Of a stretch of 64,000 nt of DNA, positions 26,594 through 35,750 are shown piece after piece. Source of the DNA: Betaproteobacteria bacterium Ga0077526 (GTDB lineage Bacteria; Pseudomonadota; Gammaproteobacteria; Burkholderiales; Ga0077523); contig LNDV01000028.1 of the NCBI GenBank assembly GCA_001464765.1, positions 248,001-312,000 of the forward strand, written 5' to 3'. The translations under genes and the position numbers were made by a program. The stretch's first letter is position 1. Every line of letters begins with the position of its first letter. The notes beneath the pieces were generated by a model. That model did not search any database, was not told where the DNA came from, and saw only the letters and a list, made by a program, of their open reading frames with translations.

Positions 26594-27424
26594 ATGACGC
26601 AGCAGACTGCGACCGCGGCGGACGCCGCGGTGATCGATCAGTACCGGATCGTCGACGAACCCTACTACCGTCCGATCGGCAATGAGATCGAACTCTACGA
26701 GGCGGCGTACGAGGCCCGCCTGCCGATGATGCTGAAGGGCCCCACCGGTTGCGGCAAGACGCGCTTCATCGAGTACATGGCGTGGCGGCTGAAGCGGCCG
26801 CTCGTCACGCTGGCCTGCAACGAGGACATGACGGCGTCGGATCTCGTAGGCCGTTTCCTGCTCGATGCGCAGGGGACGCGCTGGCAGGATGGTCCGCTCA
26901 CGCTGGCGGCGCGTCACGGAGCGATCTGCTATCTCGATGAAGTCGTGGAGGCGCGGCAGGACACCGCGGTGGTGATCCATCCCCTGACTGACGCGCGTCG
27001 CTGCCTGCCGCTCGAGAAGAAGAACGAACTGGTCCAGGCCCATCCGGACTTCCAGCTCGTGATCTCCTACAACCCGGGCTACCAGAGCATTCTCAAGGAC
27101 CTGAAGCAGTCCACCAAGCAGCGCTTCGGGGCCCTCGACTTCCACTATCCCGCCCGCGATCTCGAGATCGAGATCGTCGCACACGAAGCCGGCCTGCCGG
27201 CGGAGACGGCCGGGAGACTCGTCACCATCGGCGAGAAGACGCGCAACCTCAAGGGGCACGGCCTCGAGGAAGGGGTGTCCACGCGCATGCTGATCCATGC
27301 CGGTCAGCTCGTGCGTCGCGGCATCGATCCGGTGGCGGCGTGCCGGGTCACGCTGACGCGACCGATCACCGACGACCCGGACATGCGCGACGCGCTCGAC
27401 GCCGTCATCACGGCCGTCTTCTGA
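26594..27424 (+). CDS. MoxR-family AAA+ ATPase, CbbQ/NorQ type
   Basis: 276 residues. Walker A GPTGCGKT (49-56), Walker B ICYLDEV (about 111-117), and [25 protein letters not shown] with an arginine finger, as in CbbQ/NirQ/NorQ. These ATPases work as hexamers with a VWA partner to remodel or activate metalloenzymes (Rubisco for CbbQO, nitric oxide reductase for NorQD). Here it is in line with ureD (25-base gap) and followed by its VWA partner. No Rubisco or NO reductase gene is in the window, so its client may be the second urease; this is inference. Confidence 0.9.
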   Translation: MTQQTATAADAAVIDQYRIVDEPYYRPIGNEIELYEAAYEARLPMMLKGPTGCGKTRFIEYMAWRLKRPLVTLACNEDMTASDLVGRFLLDAQGTRWQDGPLTLAARHGAICYLDEVVEARQDTAVVIHPLTDARRCLPLEKKNELVQAHPDFQLVISYNPGYQSILKDLKQSTKQRFGALDFHYPARDLEIEIVAHEAGLPAETAGRLVTIGEKTRNLKGHGLEEGVSTRMLIHAGQLVRRGIDPVAACRVTLTRPITDDPDMRDALDAVITAVF

Positions 27425-27464
27425 GCCGGCGGTCCCGCCAGTCGCACCTGCCGCGGAGCGAGCC

Positions 27465-29762
27465 ATGAGTCACGACGCCGCGCTCGAATCGTTCCGGGAA
27501 GTCACCGCGGGGATGCCGCGCGAGCGTCTGCAGGTGCTCGAAGACGCGTGGCCATTGGCGAAGCAGACGTTCTCGGCCGAGGGTCTGGAGCGCTACCTCC
27601 GGGCCGTGCGCTCGTTCGAGTCCATCGGTGTGACCTGGGCCGCGATCGTGTCGTTTCTCGCCCATGCGCCGCGGGTTGCACGCGAAGTGGGAGAACCCGC
27701 CGTGGCCCAGCTCGTCGACACGGCGATTGCGGTCTACGGGCATACCGATCAGGCTGCTGTGGACGCGCTCTTCGCTGCCGCCCCCGAGGTGGCGAAGAGG
27801 GTGCGCGAACCCGTGCGGTTCGCCCGCGTCCTGGAAACCGTCAAGGACGTCGCGCAGCGTGCGCCATCAGGCCTCGTGCCCATGCTGCGGCACGTGGCCA
27901 CCGTCCTCGATCAGTTGAGTGCCGAAGAGTTCCGGACCTGGGCGCTGCTCGGGATCCAGGCGCAGGCGCGGGACCCGGAGGCGCAACGGCGGTATTTCGA
28001 TCTGTCCGTCCCCGAGGCTAGGGCGTTTCTGTCGGCCGACACGGGCGGTGTCATGTTTGTCGACGTTCGGAAGCGCCTTGCACACTACCTCCGCGCGCTT
28101 TGGGGTCGGGGCACCGAGATGCGCGCGTTCTCGGCATCGATGCAGCAGAGTCGTCCCTATCTCACCGCGCTGGGCATTCATCTTCCCGACGCCTATCGCG
28201 CGGCGCGCGGAGAGGCCGGCGTGGCGCTGTATCGCGCAGCCACGGCCCACGCGGCAGCCCATCTGACTTTCTCCGGGCCGCCCCAGCCGAGGGGCAGCCT
28301 GAAGCCGATCCAGCTCGTCCTTGCCGGTTTGCTCGAGGATGCCCGGGTGGAGTTGCTCGCCATCCGTGAACTGCCGGGGTTGCGCCGGCTATGGCTGCGC
28401 TTCCACGAGGCCCGCCCCGGCGGTTCCCCGAGTTTCGCCGACCTCGCCGCGCGCCTTGCGAGAGCCCTGCTTGACCCGGAGTACGCGGACGACAGTCCGT
28501 GGATCGCCAAGGCGAGAACGCTTTTCTTTGCTCCGGACGTCGACCTCACCGACCCGGCCTTCGTGCGCCCGATGGCATCGGCGCTCGGCAACGACATCGG
28601 GCAGATGCGCCTGCAGTTCAACTCGAAGACCTGGGTGATCGAGCCCATCTACCGGGACGACAACACGGCGCTCTGGGAGCCGGACAAGAACGAGCAGGGC
28701 CTCATGATGGAGGATGAGGAGGTCATGCTCGTGCAGCCGGAGCTCGTGGAGTCGGCGGGCGGCGATACCCTGGAGGACGACAGCGCCGAGGAAGTGGAGG
28801 GCGTTCGTCCTGTCGGAGCGGGTGACCCCGAGACTGAAGATTCCGAGGCTGCGGCTGGCGACCTGCTTCGCGTCGTCCAGTATCCGGAATGGGACTACCT
28901 CATCGGCCTCATGCGGCCGCAGTGGTGCACGGTCCGGGAGCAGAGACCCGTCGCTGGGGAGCCCCGCGAGGTCGACGACATCCTGCACCGCCACCGCGAT
29001 CTGCTCGACCGCATCGACGCGCTGATTCGCGGCAACGAACTGCGCAAGCCCGTGCGCATGAAGAAGCAGATGGAAGGGGACCGGTTCGATCTCGATCAGG
29101 TGATCAACGCCATGATCGACGTGCGCTCTGGGCGCACGCCGGACCCCCGATTCCATATCCGCGTCGACCGGCGCGAACGGGACCTGTCCGTGCTCGTGCT
29201 TCTGGATTTGTCGGAGTCGACGAACGACATCGTCCAGGCCTGCGGAAAGAAGGTGCTGCACCTGGCGCGCGAGGCCACTGTCCTGCTCGCGAGCGCCATG
29301 GAAGGAATCGGCGACCGGTTTGCCATCCACGGGTTCTGCTCGAACGGGCGCCACGAGGTGGAGTACTACCGGTTCAAGGACTTCAGCTGGCCGTTCGACG
29401 CTCACGTGAAGGCGAGGCTGGCCGGCATGCGCGGGCAGCTCTCCACACGGATGGGCGGTGCCCTCCGGCACGCCACCCAATGGCTGCGTCAGCGGCCGAG
29501 CGACAAGCGCCTGATTCTGCTCATTACGGATGGCGAGCCCCACGACATCGACGTCCACGATCCAAAGTACCTCCTGCTCGACGCCAAGAAGGCCGTGGAG
29601 GAGGCCAGTCGGGCCGGCATCTTCACCTATTGCATGAGCCTCGACCCGAAGGCCGACCAGTACGTCTCGCGGATATTCGGCGCCCGCAACTACACGGTCG
29701 TCGACCACATCGACCGGTTGCCGGAGAAGCTCCCGGGCCTCTATCTGCGCCTGACCCGGTAA
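27465..29762 (+). CDS. VWA domain protein, CbbO/NorD type
   Basis: 765 residues, the length of CbbO-type adaptors. A long helical N-terminal region (about 1-560) is followed by a VWA domain with intact MIDAS: DLSES (581-585), a Thr near 661 (STRMGG) and Asp near 688 (ITDGEP). An acidic linker lies near 425-465 (EDDSAEEVEG, GDPETEDSEAAAGD). VWA MIDAS binds a carboxylate of the client while the AAA+ partner drives remodelling. Start ATG 27465 is 40 bases after the ATPase gene. It is the last gene of the block; an AT-rich gap follows. Confidence 0.9.
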   Translation: MSHDAALESFREVTAGMPRERLQVLEDAWPLAKQTFSAEGLERYLRAVRSFESIGVTWAAIVSFLAHAPRVAREVGEPAVAQLVDTAIAVYGHTDQAAVDALFAAAPEVAKRVREPVRFARVLETVKDVAQRAPSGLVPMLRHVATVLDQLSAEEFRTWALLGIQAQARDPEAQRRYFDLSVPEARAFLSADTGGVMFVDVRKRLAHYLRALWGRGTEMRAFSASMQQSRPYLTALGIHLPDAYRAARGEAGVALYRAATAHAAAHLTFSGPPQPRGSLKPIQLVLAGLLEDARVELLAIRELPGLRRLWLRFHEARPGGSPSFADLAARLARALLDPEYADDSPWIAKARTLFFAPDVDLTDPAFVRPMASALGNDIGQMRLQFNSKTWVIEPIYRDDNTALWEPDKNEQGLMMEDEEVMLVQPELVESAGGDTLEDDSAEEVEGVRPVGAGDPETEDSEAAAGDLLRVVQYPEWDYLIGLMRPQWCTVREQRPVAGEPREVDDILHRHRDLLDRIDALIRGNELRKPVRMKKQMEGDRFDLDQVINAMIDVRSGRTPDPRFHIRVDRRERDLSVLVLLDLSESTNDIVQACGKKVLHLAREATVLLASAMEGIGDRFAIHGFCSNGRHEVEYYRFKDFSWPFDAHVKARLAGMRGQLSTRMGGALRHATQWLRQRPSDKRLILLITDGEPHDIDVHDPKYLLLDAKKAVEEASRAGIFTYCMSLDPKADQYVSRIFGARNYTVVDHIDRLPEKLPGLYLRLTR

Positions 29763-29974
29763 TTCGATCGTCGATAATCCTTACATCCGTGAAGTCGATT
29801 CAGAAGCCGGGTTTTAAAGTTCATATAAAACATACACTTGAAGACCTGGTTCACTCATTGCTAATTGTTCGCCACAAAGCTTCCATCGTGTGACTTGCCG
29901 CAGAAACGAGTCGGTGCCGAGTCGAGCGGAAAGTTCTACAAACCAGTTACTCCCAGAAACAAAAAGGGTATGAG

Positions 29975-30637
29975 ATGAAAAAGTTCCTTGCTGCCGCCGT
30001 TCTCGCCGCGTGTTCGATGTCCGGGGCTGTGAATGCCGCCACCTCCTTCAGCAACTCGCTGGAAACCACCGAAATCAGCCAGACCGGGTTCCTCGATAAG
30101 TTCGACAGCTCGCTGGGCACGCTGACCGGTGTCTTCCTCAACTGGAACGGTCAGGCTGTCACGACGATTACGCTCACCAACAATGCAGCCCAGGATCAGC
30201 GTCTTCGTGCCACCAGCACGGTGGACTTGTCCTTCTCCAGCAATGACGCTTCCATCAGTGCGATCCTCTCCGCGATCACCCTGTCGATGCAGGCCAACAG
30301 CGGCGGCTTCATCAACCTGCCCACCGGCGGTTCCCAGTCCTTCGGCCCCATCGCCGACAGCGATTTCGCGAACTTCTCGGCTGGCGCGGGCGATGCCATC
30401 CTGGCTGCCTTCACGGGCCCTGGTACTTTCAGCGTGACCTGCGAATCCCTGAGCGGCATCACGCTCGTGGGTGGCGGCGGCAATGTCGTCTCGTCGCAAG
30501 AGACCCAGGCTGCCTGCGGCGCCTCTGTGGAGTACGCGTTCTCGCCGACTCAGGTTCCGGAACCCGGCACGCTCGCCCTTCTGGGTGCGATGGCCGTGGG
30601 TGCTGGTGCCCTGTCCCGTCGGACTCGCAAGGCCTGA
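29975..30637 (+). CDS. PEP-CTERM sorted secreted protein
   Basis: 220 residues; ATG 29975 with AAAAAGGG upstream. Signal peptide MKKFLAAAVLAACSMSGAVNA, a Ser/Thr/Asn-rich beta-type body with one predicted disulfide pair (Cys in VTCESL and QAACGAS), and a C-terminal PEP-CTERM signal VPEPGTLALLGAMAVGAG ending in SRRTRKA. The tripartite tail marks it for cleavage by an exosortase, which is not in the window. Body function unknown. The 210-base gap before it (29763-29974) is AT-rich for this window, probably holding its promoter, although no confident -35/-10 pair is visible. Confidence 0.9.
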   Translation: MKKFLAAAVLAACSMSGAVNAATSFSNSLETTEISQTGFLDKFDSSLGTLTGVFLNWNGQAVTTITLTNNAAQDQRLRATSTVDLSFSSNDASISAILSAITLSMQANSGGFINLPTGGSQSFGPIADSDFANFSAGAGDAILAAFTGPGTFSVTCESLSGITLVGGGGNVVSSQETQAACGASVEYAFSPTQVPEPGTLALLGAMAVGAGALSRRTRKA

Positions 30638-30664
30638 TCTCCCCCTCCGGGATTTCTGTGCAGG

Positions 30665-30697
30665 AAAAAGCCGCCTTCGGGTGGCTTTTTCTTTTTC
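30665..30697 (+). terminator. intrinsic terminator after the PEP-CTERM gene
   Basis: Stem AAAAAGCCGCC with GGTGGCTTTTT around a TTCG tetraloop, followed by CTTTTT. A classic strong terminator located 28 bases after the stop. Confidence 0.92.
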
Positions 30698-30827
30698 CGG
30701 AGCCCCGCGGAGTGGGCTCAGACGCGTCGCTCCCCAGGCAGCGAGTTTTCGCGCGTCAGACTTTGCGATTCGATTCGGTCGATGCACACTCGCGATTCCC
30801 TGATGTGACCGCCTTCGGAGGCCTCCC

Positions 30828-31904
30828 ATGACCCGTTGGACTGTTTTGTCGGCTGCCAGCGTTGCGGCCGTTCTCGCTGCCACAGCCCTCGTACCTGTGG
30901 TGTCGGCTGGTGACGGCGATAACTCCCTGCTGGAACGCGCACGCGCGGTTTTCCAGCCGCTTCCCAAGGATGCGGCGACGACCGCTTATCCGCTGACTGC
31001 GGATCGTGTGGAACTGGGACGCGCGCTGTTCTTCGAGAGCCGTGTGTCCACGGATGGCAAGCAGAGCTGCGCCAACTGCCATCAGCCCATGTTCTATGGC
31101 ACCGACGCCCTCGCCACGTCCGTGGGCAACCAGGGTCGAGCGCTACCCCGGAACGTGCCGACCGTGTTCAACACGGCTTTGCAGTTCGTGCAGCACTACG
31201 GCGGCAATCGTGTCGACGTGGAAGAACAGGCCGTCAAGGCACTGATGAGCCCGCTCGCTTACGGCAATGCCGATCTGGCAGCTGCAGAGACACGACTGCG
31301 GGCGATCCCCGGCTACCGGGATATGTTTGTCAAGGCGTTCCCGGGAGAAGCGGAGCCCGTGACCGCCCGTAACTGGGGGGTGGCGATCGGTGCCTATGAG
31401 CGCACGCTCATCACGCCGGCGCCGTTCGACCACTTCCTGGAGGGCGACGCGTCGGCGCTGTCTCCGCAAGCGAAGCGCGGCCTGGATAAGTTCATGGCTG
31501 TCGGCTGCAGCGGTTGTCACTCGGGGGCCACCGTGGGCGGCCAGATGTACCAGAAGTTCGGGCTGACCCGGGACTACTGGCTTGCCACCGGGAGCACGGA
31601 GAAGGATCTCCTCAAGGGCCGGGACAAGGGGCGGTTCCACGACACGAAGAACGAGGCAGACGCCTTCATCTTCAAGGTGCAGCAGCTGCGCAACGTTGCC
31701 GTGACCCCCCCCTATTTCCACGACGGTTCCGTCGCGACCCTGTCCGAGGCTGTTCGTGTCATGGCGTCGCTGCAGCTGGGCCGCGATGACCTGTCGGACG
31801 CCGATGTGGCCGACATCGTCGCGTTCCTGGAGAGCCTGACGGGCGCCGTGCCCGCCAACTTTGCGGCCGTGCCGTCTTTGCCTCCGGCGCCGTATCGGAA
31901 CTGA
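30828..31904 (+). CDS. di-haem cytochrome c peroxidase (CCP/MauG family)
   Basis: 358 residues; ATG 30828 with GGAGG upstream, Sec signal cut near VVSA-GD. Two haem c sites: CANCH (81-85) and CSGCH (about 227-231), with MFYGTDALATSVG and GRALPRNVPTVFNTALQ typical of bacterial CCP. Reduces H2O2 to water in the periplasm with electrons from cytochrome c. GRFHDTKNEADAFIFKVQQLRNV and PPYFHDGSVATL are conserved in the C-terminal haem domain. Stands alone, with a hairpin against the convergent ugpQ. Confidence 0.9.
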   Translation: MTRWTVLSAASVAAVLAATALVPVVSAGDGDNSLLERARAVFQPLPKDAATTAYPLTADRVELGRALFFESRVSTDGKQSCANCHQPMFYGTDALATSVGNQGRALPRNVPTVFNTALQFVQHYGGNRVDVEEQAVKALMSPLAYGNADLAAAETRLRAIPGYRDMFVKAFPGEAEPVTARNWGVAIGAYERTLITPAPFDHFLEGDASALSPQAKRGLDKFMAVGCSGCHSGATVGGQMYQKFGLTRDYWLATGSTEKDLLKGRDKGRFHDTKNEADAFIFKVQQLRNVAVTPPYFHDGSVATLSEAVRVMASLQLGRDDLSDADVADIVAFLESLTGAVPANFAAVPSLPPAPYRN

Positions 31905-31911
31905 TCTCCGC

Positions 31912-31944
31912 CGTCGGCGAACCCCCCGTCAGGGTTTGCCGACG
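31912..31944. terminator. hairpin shared by convergent cytochrome peroxidase and ugpQ genes
   Basis: CGTCGGC (31912-31918) pairs with GCCGACG (31938-31944), with AACCC/GGGTT inside. It overlaps the last codons of ugpQ. No good T run on either strand, so it is a probable but weak two-way terminator. Confidence 0.5.
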
Positions 31945-32702
31945 CTGTAGAGCGTTAGGAAGTCCGCCCGGATCTCGCGCAGTTCGTCAGTGACGATGGC
32001 GTCGACGCCGAGTTCGAAGAGCGCGAGGGCCCGGGCCGTTTCATTGACCGTGTAGGCGAGGATGCCGAATCCTGCGGCATGGGCGGCCTGCACGACGTGT
32101 CCGTCGATCGTGTCCTGACGGCAATGGACGGAACTGCAGCCGAGCGAACGGGCCAGGTCGAGCCAGTCCGACGGCAGATCTTCCAAGAGCAGGCCCCGGG
32201 GAATCTCGGGCGCCGCTGCCCTTGCGCCGGCCAGCGCGAGGGTCGAAAAGGATGACAGGAGGGGAGAAGGCGAAGTCCCCCGCCATTGGCGAGCGATTTC
32301 GCGGGCGATCACGGCGCCGGCTTCCTCTTCGTCCGGGGCTTCTGCCTTGATTTCCACGTTGAGCCATTGGCCCTGGTTGCGAGCCAGGGCCGAGGCCGCC
32401 TCCAGGGTGGGCACGCGCTCACCCGCGTACTCATTCCCGAACCACACGCCCGCGTCCAGTTGGCGCAGGTCTTCCGCCGCGAGGTCCCGGACAAGACCGG
32501 ACTCGTCGGTGGTCCGGTCCACGGTTGCGTCGTGCAGGAGGACCGGCGTACCGCAGCCCGCCAGTCTCGCGTCGATTTCCGCGCCGGCAAAGCCGAGGGT
32601 GGCGCCGACGCGCAAGGCGACCAGGGTGTTTTCGGGGGCGAGGGCACCCCCACCCCGGTGGGCAAGAATCCGGGGGTAAGGCCAGCGGGTTCGGGTCAGC
32701 AT
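31929..32702 (-). CDS. ugpQ: glycerophosphodiester phosphodiesterase
   Basis: 257 residues from ATG 32702, giving the UgpQ-like start WPYPRILAHRGGGALAPENT (first catalytic His and Arg). Further family motifs are EIDARLA, VLLHDATVDRTT (HD), WLNVEIKAE and LLSSFSTLAL. Cytoplasmic enzyme that cuts glycerophosphodiesters to glycerol-3-phosphate and alcohol. No ugp transporter genes lie nearby. The frame is open 19 codons upstream, but those residues are not conserved. Confidence 0.92.
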   Translation of the reverse strand: MLTRTRWPYPRILAHRGGGALAPENTLVALRVGATLGFAGAEIDARLAGCGTPVLLHDATVDRTTDESGLVRDLAAEDLRQLDAGVWFGNEYAGERVPTLEAASALARNQGQWLNVEIKAEAPDEEEAGAVIAREIARQWRGTSPSPLLSSFSTLALAGARAAAPEIPRGLLLEDLPSDWLDLARSLGCSSVHCRQDTIDGHVVQAAHAAGFGILAYTVNETARALALFELGVDAIVTDELREIRADFLTLYSVGKP

Positions 32703-32737
32703 GGGTCTTGAGTCCTGAGTCTGAAAGCCATATCTCG

Positions 32738-32768
32738 TTGAGTGCGCGTCGTGGCGCATGGGTATAAT
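32738..32768 (+). promoter_or_regulatory. sigma-70 type promoter for fmdB
   Basis: A perfect TATAAT at 32763-32768 with TTGAGT at 32738-32743, spacing 19. The -35 is moderate and the spacing long, but the -10 and position (26 bases before the ATG) support it. It overlaps the divergent ugpQ upstream region. Confidence 0.6.
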
Positions 32769-32793
32769 TCTGGTTTATTTATCGAGGGATATC

Positions 32794-33081
32794 ATGCCGA
32801 TTTACGAGTATCGCTGCGATAAATGCGGCATTGAGAAGGAGTACCTCCAGAAGGTGAGCGACCCGCCCGTGGCCGCCTGTCCCTGCGGGGAGTCCACCAT
32901 GACCAAACTGATTTCCGCCGCAGGGTTCCAGCTGAAGGGCAGCGGCTGGTACGCGACAGACTTCAAGAACTCCGGCGGCAAGTCGGCAGCGAAAAAGGAA
33001 GAGTCGAGCGGGGAATCCAAGCCGGCCGACGCACCAGCGGGTGGCAGCTGCGCCAATGGCCCCTGCCCGTCGTGCACTTGA
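32794..33081 (+). CDS. FmdB-family zinc ribbon protein
   Basis: 95 residues from ATG 32794 with GAGGGAT upstream. MPIYEYRCDKCGIEKEY gives the first CxxC and ACPCGES a second Cys pair, making the FmdB zinc ribbon (about residues 1-45). The tail is low complexity, Lys/Ser/Glu-rich, ending in the cysteine cluster CANGPCPSC. Named after a formamidase-operon regulator, but most members have no proven role. First gene of the fmdB, DUF502, aspS run, which is a common arrangement in betaproteobacteria. Confidence 0.88.
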   Translation: MPIYEYRCDKCGIEKEYLQKVSDPPVAACPCGESTMTKLISAAGFQLKGSGWYATDFKNSGGKSAAKKEESSGESKPADAPAGGSCANGPCPSCT

Positions 33082-33146
33082 CGGTACATCCCTCGGGCCC
33101 GAAGAACCGCCAGCCCACAGGCTGGCCTTGAACCAGGAGCAGAAGG

Positions 33147-33185
33147 CGGACCGCACCTGACCGGTGCCGGTCCGTTTCGTTTTTT
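33147..33185 (+). terminator. terminator-like hairpin directly before the DUF502 gene
   Basis: CGGACC (33147-33152) and CACC (33154-33157) pair with GGTG (33163-33166) and GGTCCG (33169-33174); the tail is TTTCGTTTTTT. It ends three bases before the DUF502 GTG. It would end most fmdB transcripts or act as an attenuator; no promoter fits between it and the next gene. Confidence 0.75.
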
Positions 33186-33188
33186 CTC

Positions 33189-33797
33189 GTGCGACGCTAT
33201 CTCATCACCGGCCTGCTGATCTGGGTGCCCCTCGGCATCACCATATGGGTGCTGCACGCCATCGTCACGACCATGGACCAGAGCCTGCTGCTGCTCCCGC
33301 AGGAATGGCGGCCGAAGGCTTTGCTGGGGTTCGACGTGCCGGGGCTCGGTGTGCTCCTTACCGTTGTGATCGTCTTCATCACCGGCCTCGTCACCGCGAA
33401 CGTGCTGGGACAGCGGATCGTCGAGGCTTGGGAGTCCATCCTCGGGCGCATCCCGTTCGTGAAGTCGATCTACAACAGCGTGAAGCAGGTGTCCGACACG
33501 CTGTTCTCGTCGAGTGGCCAGGCTTTTCGCAAGGCGCTCCTGATCGAGTGGCCGCGGCCCGGCATGTGGACGGTGGCGTTCCTGACGGGCACGCCGAGCG
33601 GCGACGTCAGTCGTCACCTGGGTGACGACTACGTGAGTGTCTATGTGCCGACGACACCGAACCCGACGGGCGGGTACTTCGTCATGCTTCCGCGCACCGC
33701 AGTCATCGAACTCGAGATGAGCGTGGACGAGGCTCTGAAGTACATCATTTCCATGGGTGTGGCGCCGCCGGGACCGACTCCGGTCAAGCAGCGCTGA
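33189..33797 (+). CDS. DUF502 family inner-membrane protein
   Basis: 202 residues from GTG 33189; the product MRRYLITGLLIWVPLGITIW matches the usual DUF502 start, so the codon is probably right even though a T run takes the place of a ribosome site. Two membrane helices (about 5-27 and 54-75) are followed by the conserved GRIPFVKSIYNSVKQVSD and a C-terminal soluble region (TPNPTGGYFVMLPR, MSVDEALKYIISMGV). Function unknown; usually next to aspS. It ends 30 bases before aspS. Confidence 0.88.
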   Translation: MRRYLITGLLIWVPLGITIWVLHAIVTTMDQSLLLLPQEWRPKALLGFDVPGLGVLLTVVIVFITGLVTANVLGQRIVEAWESILGRIPFVKSIYNSVKQVSDTLFSSSGQAFRKALLIEWPRPGMWTVAFLTGTPSGDVSRHLGDDYVSVYVPTTPNPTGGYFVMLPRTAVIELEMSVDEALKYIISMGVAPPGPTPVKQR

Positions 33798-33827
33798 GCC
33801 CCATTCCTACGCGACGACCACAAAATT

Positions 33828-35603
33828 ATGCGCACCAACTATTGCGGACTCATCGACAAAGCCTACCTCGGCCAGACCGTCACCCTGTTCGGCTGGGTGC
33901 ATCGGCGGCGTGACCATGGCGGCGTCATCTTCATCGATCTGCGCGACCGGGAGGGTCTCGTGCAGATCGTCATCGATCCGGACACGCCCGAGGCCTTTGC
34001 CGCGGCGGACCGGCTCCGCAACGAGTTCGTGGTGCGGGTCCAGGGCCGCGTCCGCGACCGCCTCGCCGGCACGACGAACGCGAACCTTCGCAGCGGCGAG
34101 ATCGAGGTCCTCGCCAAGGAAATCGAGGTGCTCAACTCGGCGCTCACGCCGCCGTTCCAGCTCGACGACGAGAATCTGTCCGAGACCGTGCGTCTGGAGC
34201 ACCGGGTGATCGACCTGCGCCGTCCGCAGATGCAGAAGAACCTCATGCTGCGCTACAAGGTCGCCATGGACGTCCGGCGATTCCTCGACGCCGAGGGCTT
34301 CGTCGACATCGAGACGCCGATGCTCACCAAGTCCACGCCCGAAGGCGCGCGGGACTATCTCGTGCCTTCGCGCGTGCACCACGGCGAGTTCTTCGCGCTG
34401 CCCCAGTCGCCGCAGCTGTTCAAGCAGATGCTGATGATGGCGGGTTTCGACCGCTACTATCAGATCACCAAGTGCTTCCGTGACGAGGACCTTCGCGCCG
34501 ACCGACAGCCCGAGTTCACCCAGATCGACTGCGAGACGAGTTTCCTGGCCGAGGAAGAGATCCGGGCGATCTTCGAGCGGATGATCCGCTCTGTTTTTTC
34601 GTCCGCAATGAATGTCACGCTGCCCGATCCGTTCCCCGTGATGAAGTTCGAGGAAGCGATGCGGCGATTCGGCTCCGACAAGCCCGATCTGCGCGTGCAG
34701 TTGGAACTGAGCGAGATCACCGATCTCGTCCGTGATGTGGACTTCAAGGTGTTCTCCACTCCCGCCACGACCGAAGGCGGCCGTGTTGCCGCGCTGCGCG
34801 TGCCGCGCGGCGGCGAGATGAGTCGGGGCGAGATCGACAGCTACACCGAATTCGTGAAGATCTACGGTGCCAAGGGTCTGGCATACATCAAGGTGAACGA
34901 GCGCGCCAGGGGGCGGGACGGCCTGCAGTCTCCGATCGTCAAGAATCTGCACGATGCCGCTCTCGCGGCCATACTCGAGCGGACGGGCGCAGTCGATGGT
35001 GATGTCGTGTTCTTCGGCGCGGACAAGGCCAAGATCGTCAACGACGCGATGGGCGCGCTGCGCGTGAAGATCGGGCATTCCGAGTTCGGGCGTTCACACG
35101 GTTTCGTCGAGGGTGACTGGAAGCCGCTCTGGGTGGTCGACTTCCCGATGTTCGAGTACGACGAGGAGAATTCGCGCTGGTCAGCGATGCACCACCCGTT
35201 CACCAGCCCGAAGGACGGGCACGAGAACCTGCTCGAGACCGATCCCGGCAAGGCGATCGCGAAAGCCTACGACCTGGTGCTGAACGGATGGGAAATGGGA
35301 GGAGGCTCCGTCCGGATCCATCGCGAGGAAGTGCAGAGCAAGGTGTTCCGCGCCCTCAAGATTGGTGAAGACGAGGCCCGTCTCAAGTTCGGCTTTCTGC
35401 TCGACGCCTTGCAGTACGGCGCACCGCCCCATGGAGGCATCGCCTTCGGTCTGGACCGGATCGTCACCATGATGACCGGTGCCGAATCGATCCGAGACGT
35501 GATCGCCTTCCCCAAGACGCAGCGCGCCCAGTGCCTTCTCACGAAGGCACCGAGCCCGGTGGACGAGAAGCAGTTGAGGGAACTGCACATCAAGGTGCGT
35601 TAG
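33828..35603 (+). CDS. aspS: aspartyl-tRNA synthetase
   Basis: 591 residues, full-length bacterial-type AspRS. N-terminal anticodon-binding OB domain ([20 protein letters not shown]), class II motif 2 ([18 protein letters not shown]), the bacterial GAD insertion in the middle, and motif 3 ([15 protein letters not shown]). Charges tRNA-Asp, and in bacteria that lack AsnRS also tRNA-Asn. The start ATG 33828 lies after ACCACAAAATT with no strong ribosome site. The expected next gene, nudB, is 4.3 kb away. Confidence 0.97.
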   Translation: MRTNYCGLIDKAYLGQTVTLFGWVHRRRDHGGVIFIDLRDREGLVQIVIDPDTPEAFAAADRLRNEFVVRVQGRVRDRLAGTTNANLRSGEIEVLAKEIEVLNSALTPPFQLDDENLSETVRLEHRVIDLRRPQMQKNLMLRYKVAMDVRRFLDAEGFVDIETPMLTKSTPEGARDYLVPSRVHHGEFFALPQSPQLFKQMLMMAGFDRYYQITKCFRDEDLRADRQPEFTQIDCETSFLAEEEIRAIFERMIRSVFSSAMNVTLPDPFPVMKFEEAMRRFGSDKPDLRVQLELSEITDLVRDVDFKVFSTPATTEGGRVAALRVPRGGEMSRGEIDSYTEFVKIYGAKGLAYIKVNERARGRDGLQSPIVKNLHDAALAAILERTGAVDGDVVFFGADKAKIVNDAMGALRVKIGHSEFGRSHGFVEGDWKPLWVVDFPMFEYDEENSRWSAMHHPFTSPKDGHENLLETDPGKAIAKAYDLVLNGWEMGGGSVRIHREEVQSKVFRALKIGEDEARLKFGFLLDALQYGAPPHGGIAFGLDRIVTMMTGAESIRDVIAFPKTQRAQCLLTKAPSPVDEKQLRELHIKVR

Positions 35604-35698
35604 GGACGGAGCCCTTCGGGCCGCTGGCTTGGCCGGCCCGTGCCTTTCGTTCACCTGAGACGCGACTCCCCGGGCCTTCGTACCATCGACCCGAGAAA

Positions 35699-35719
35699 CC
35701 TCCGTGGCGTCCACGGAGG
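35699..35719. terminator. hairpin between convergent aspS and the E-R-x repeat gene
   Basis: CCTCCGTGG (35699-35707) pairs perfectly with CCACGGAGG (35711-35719) around CGT. No strong T run, so possible two-way terminator only. Confidence 0.45.
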
Positions 35720-35750
35720 CTCTGCGGACCATGCCGGGTTTCCCCTGACA

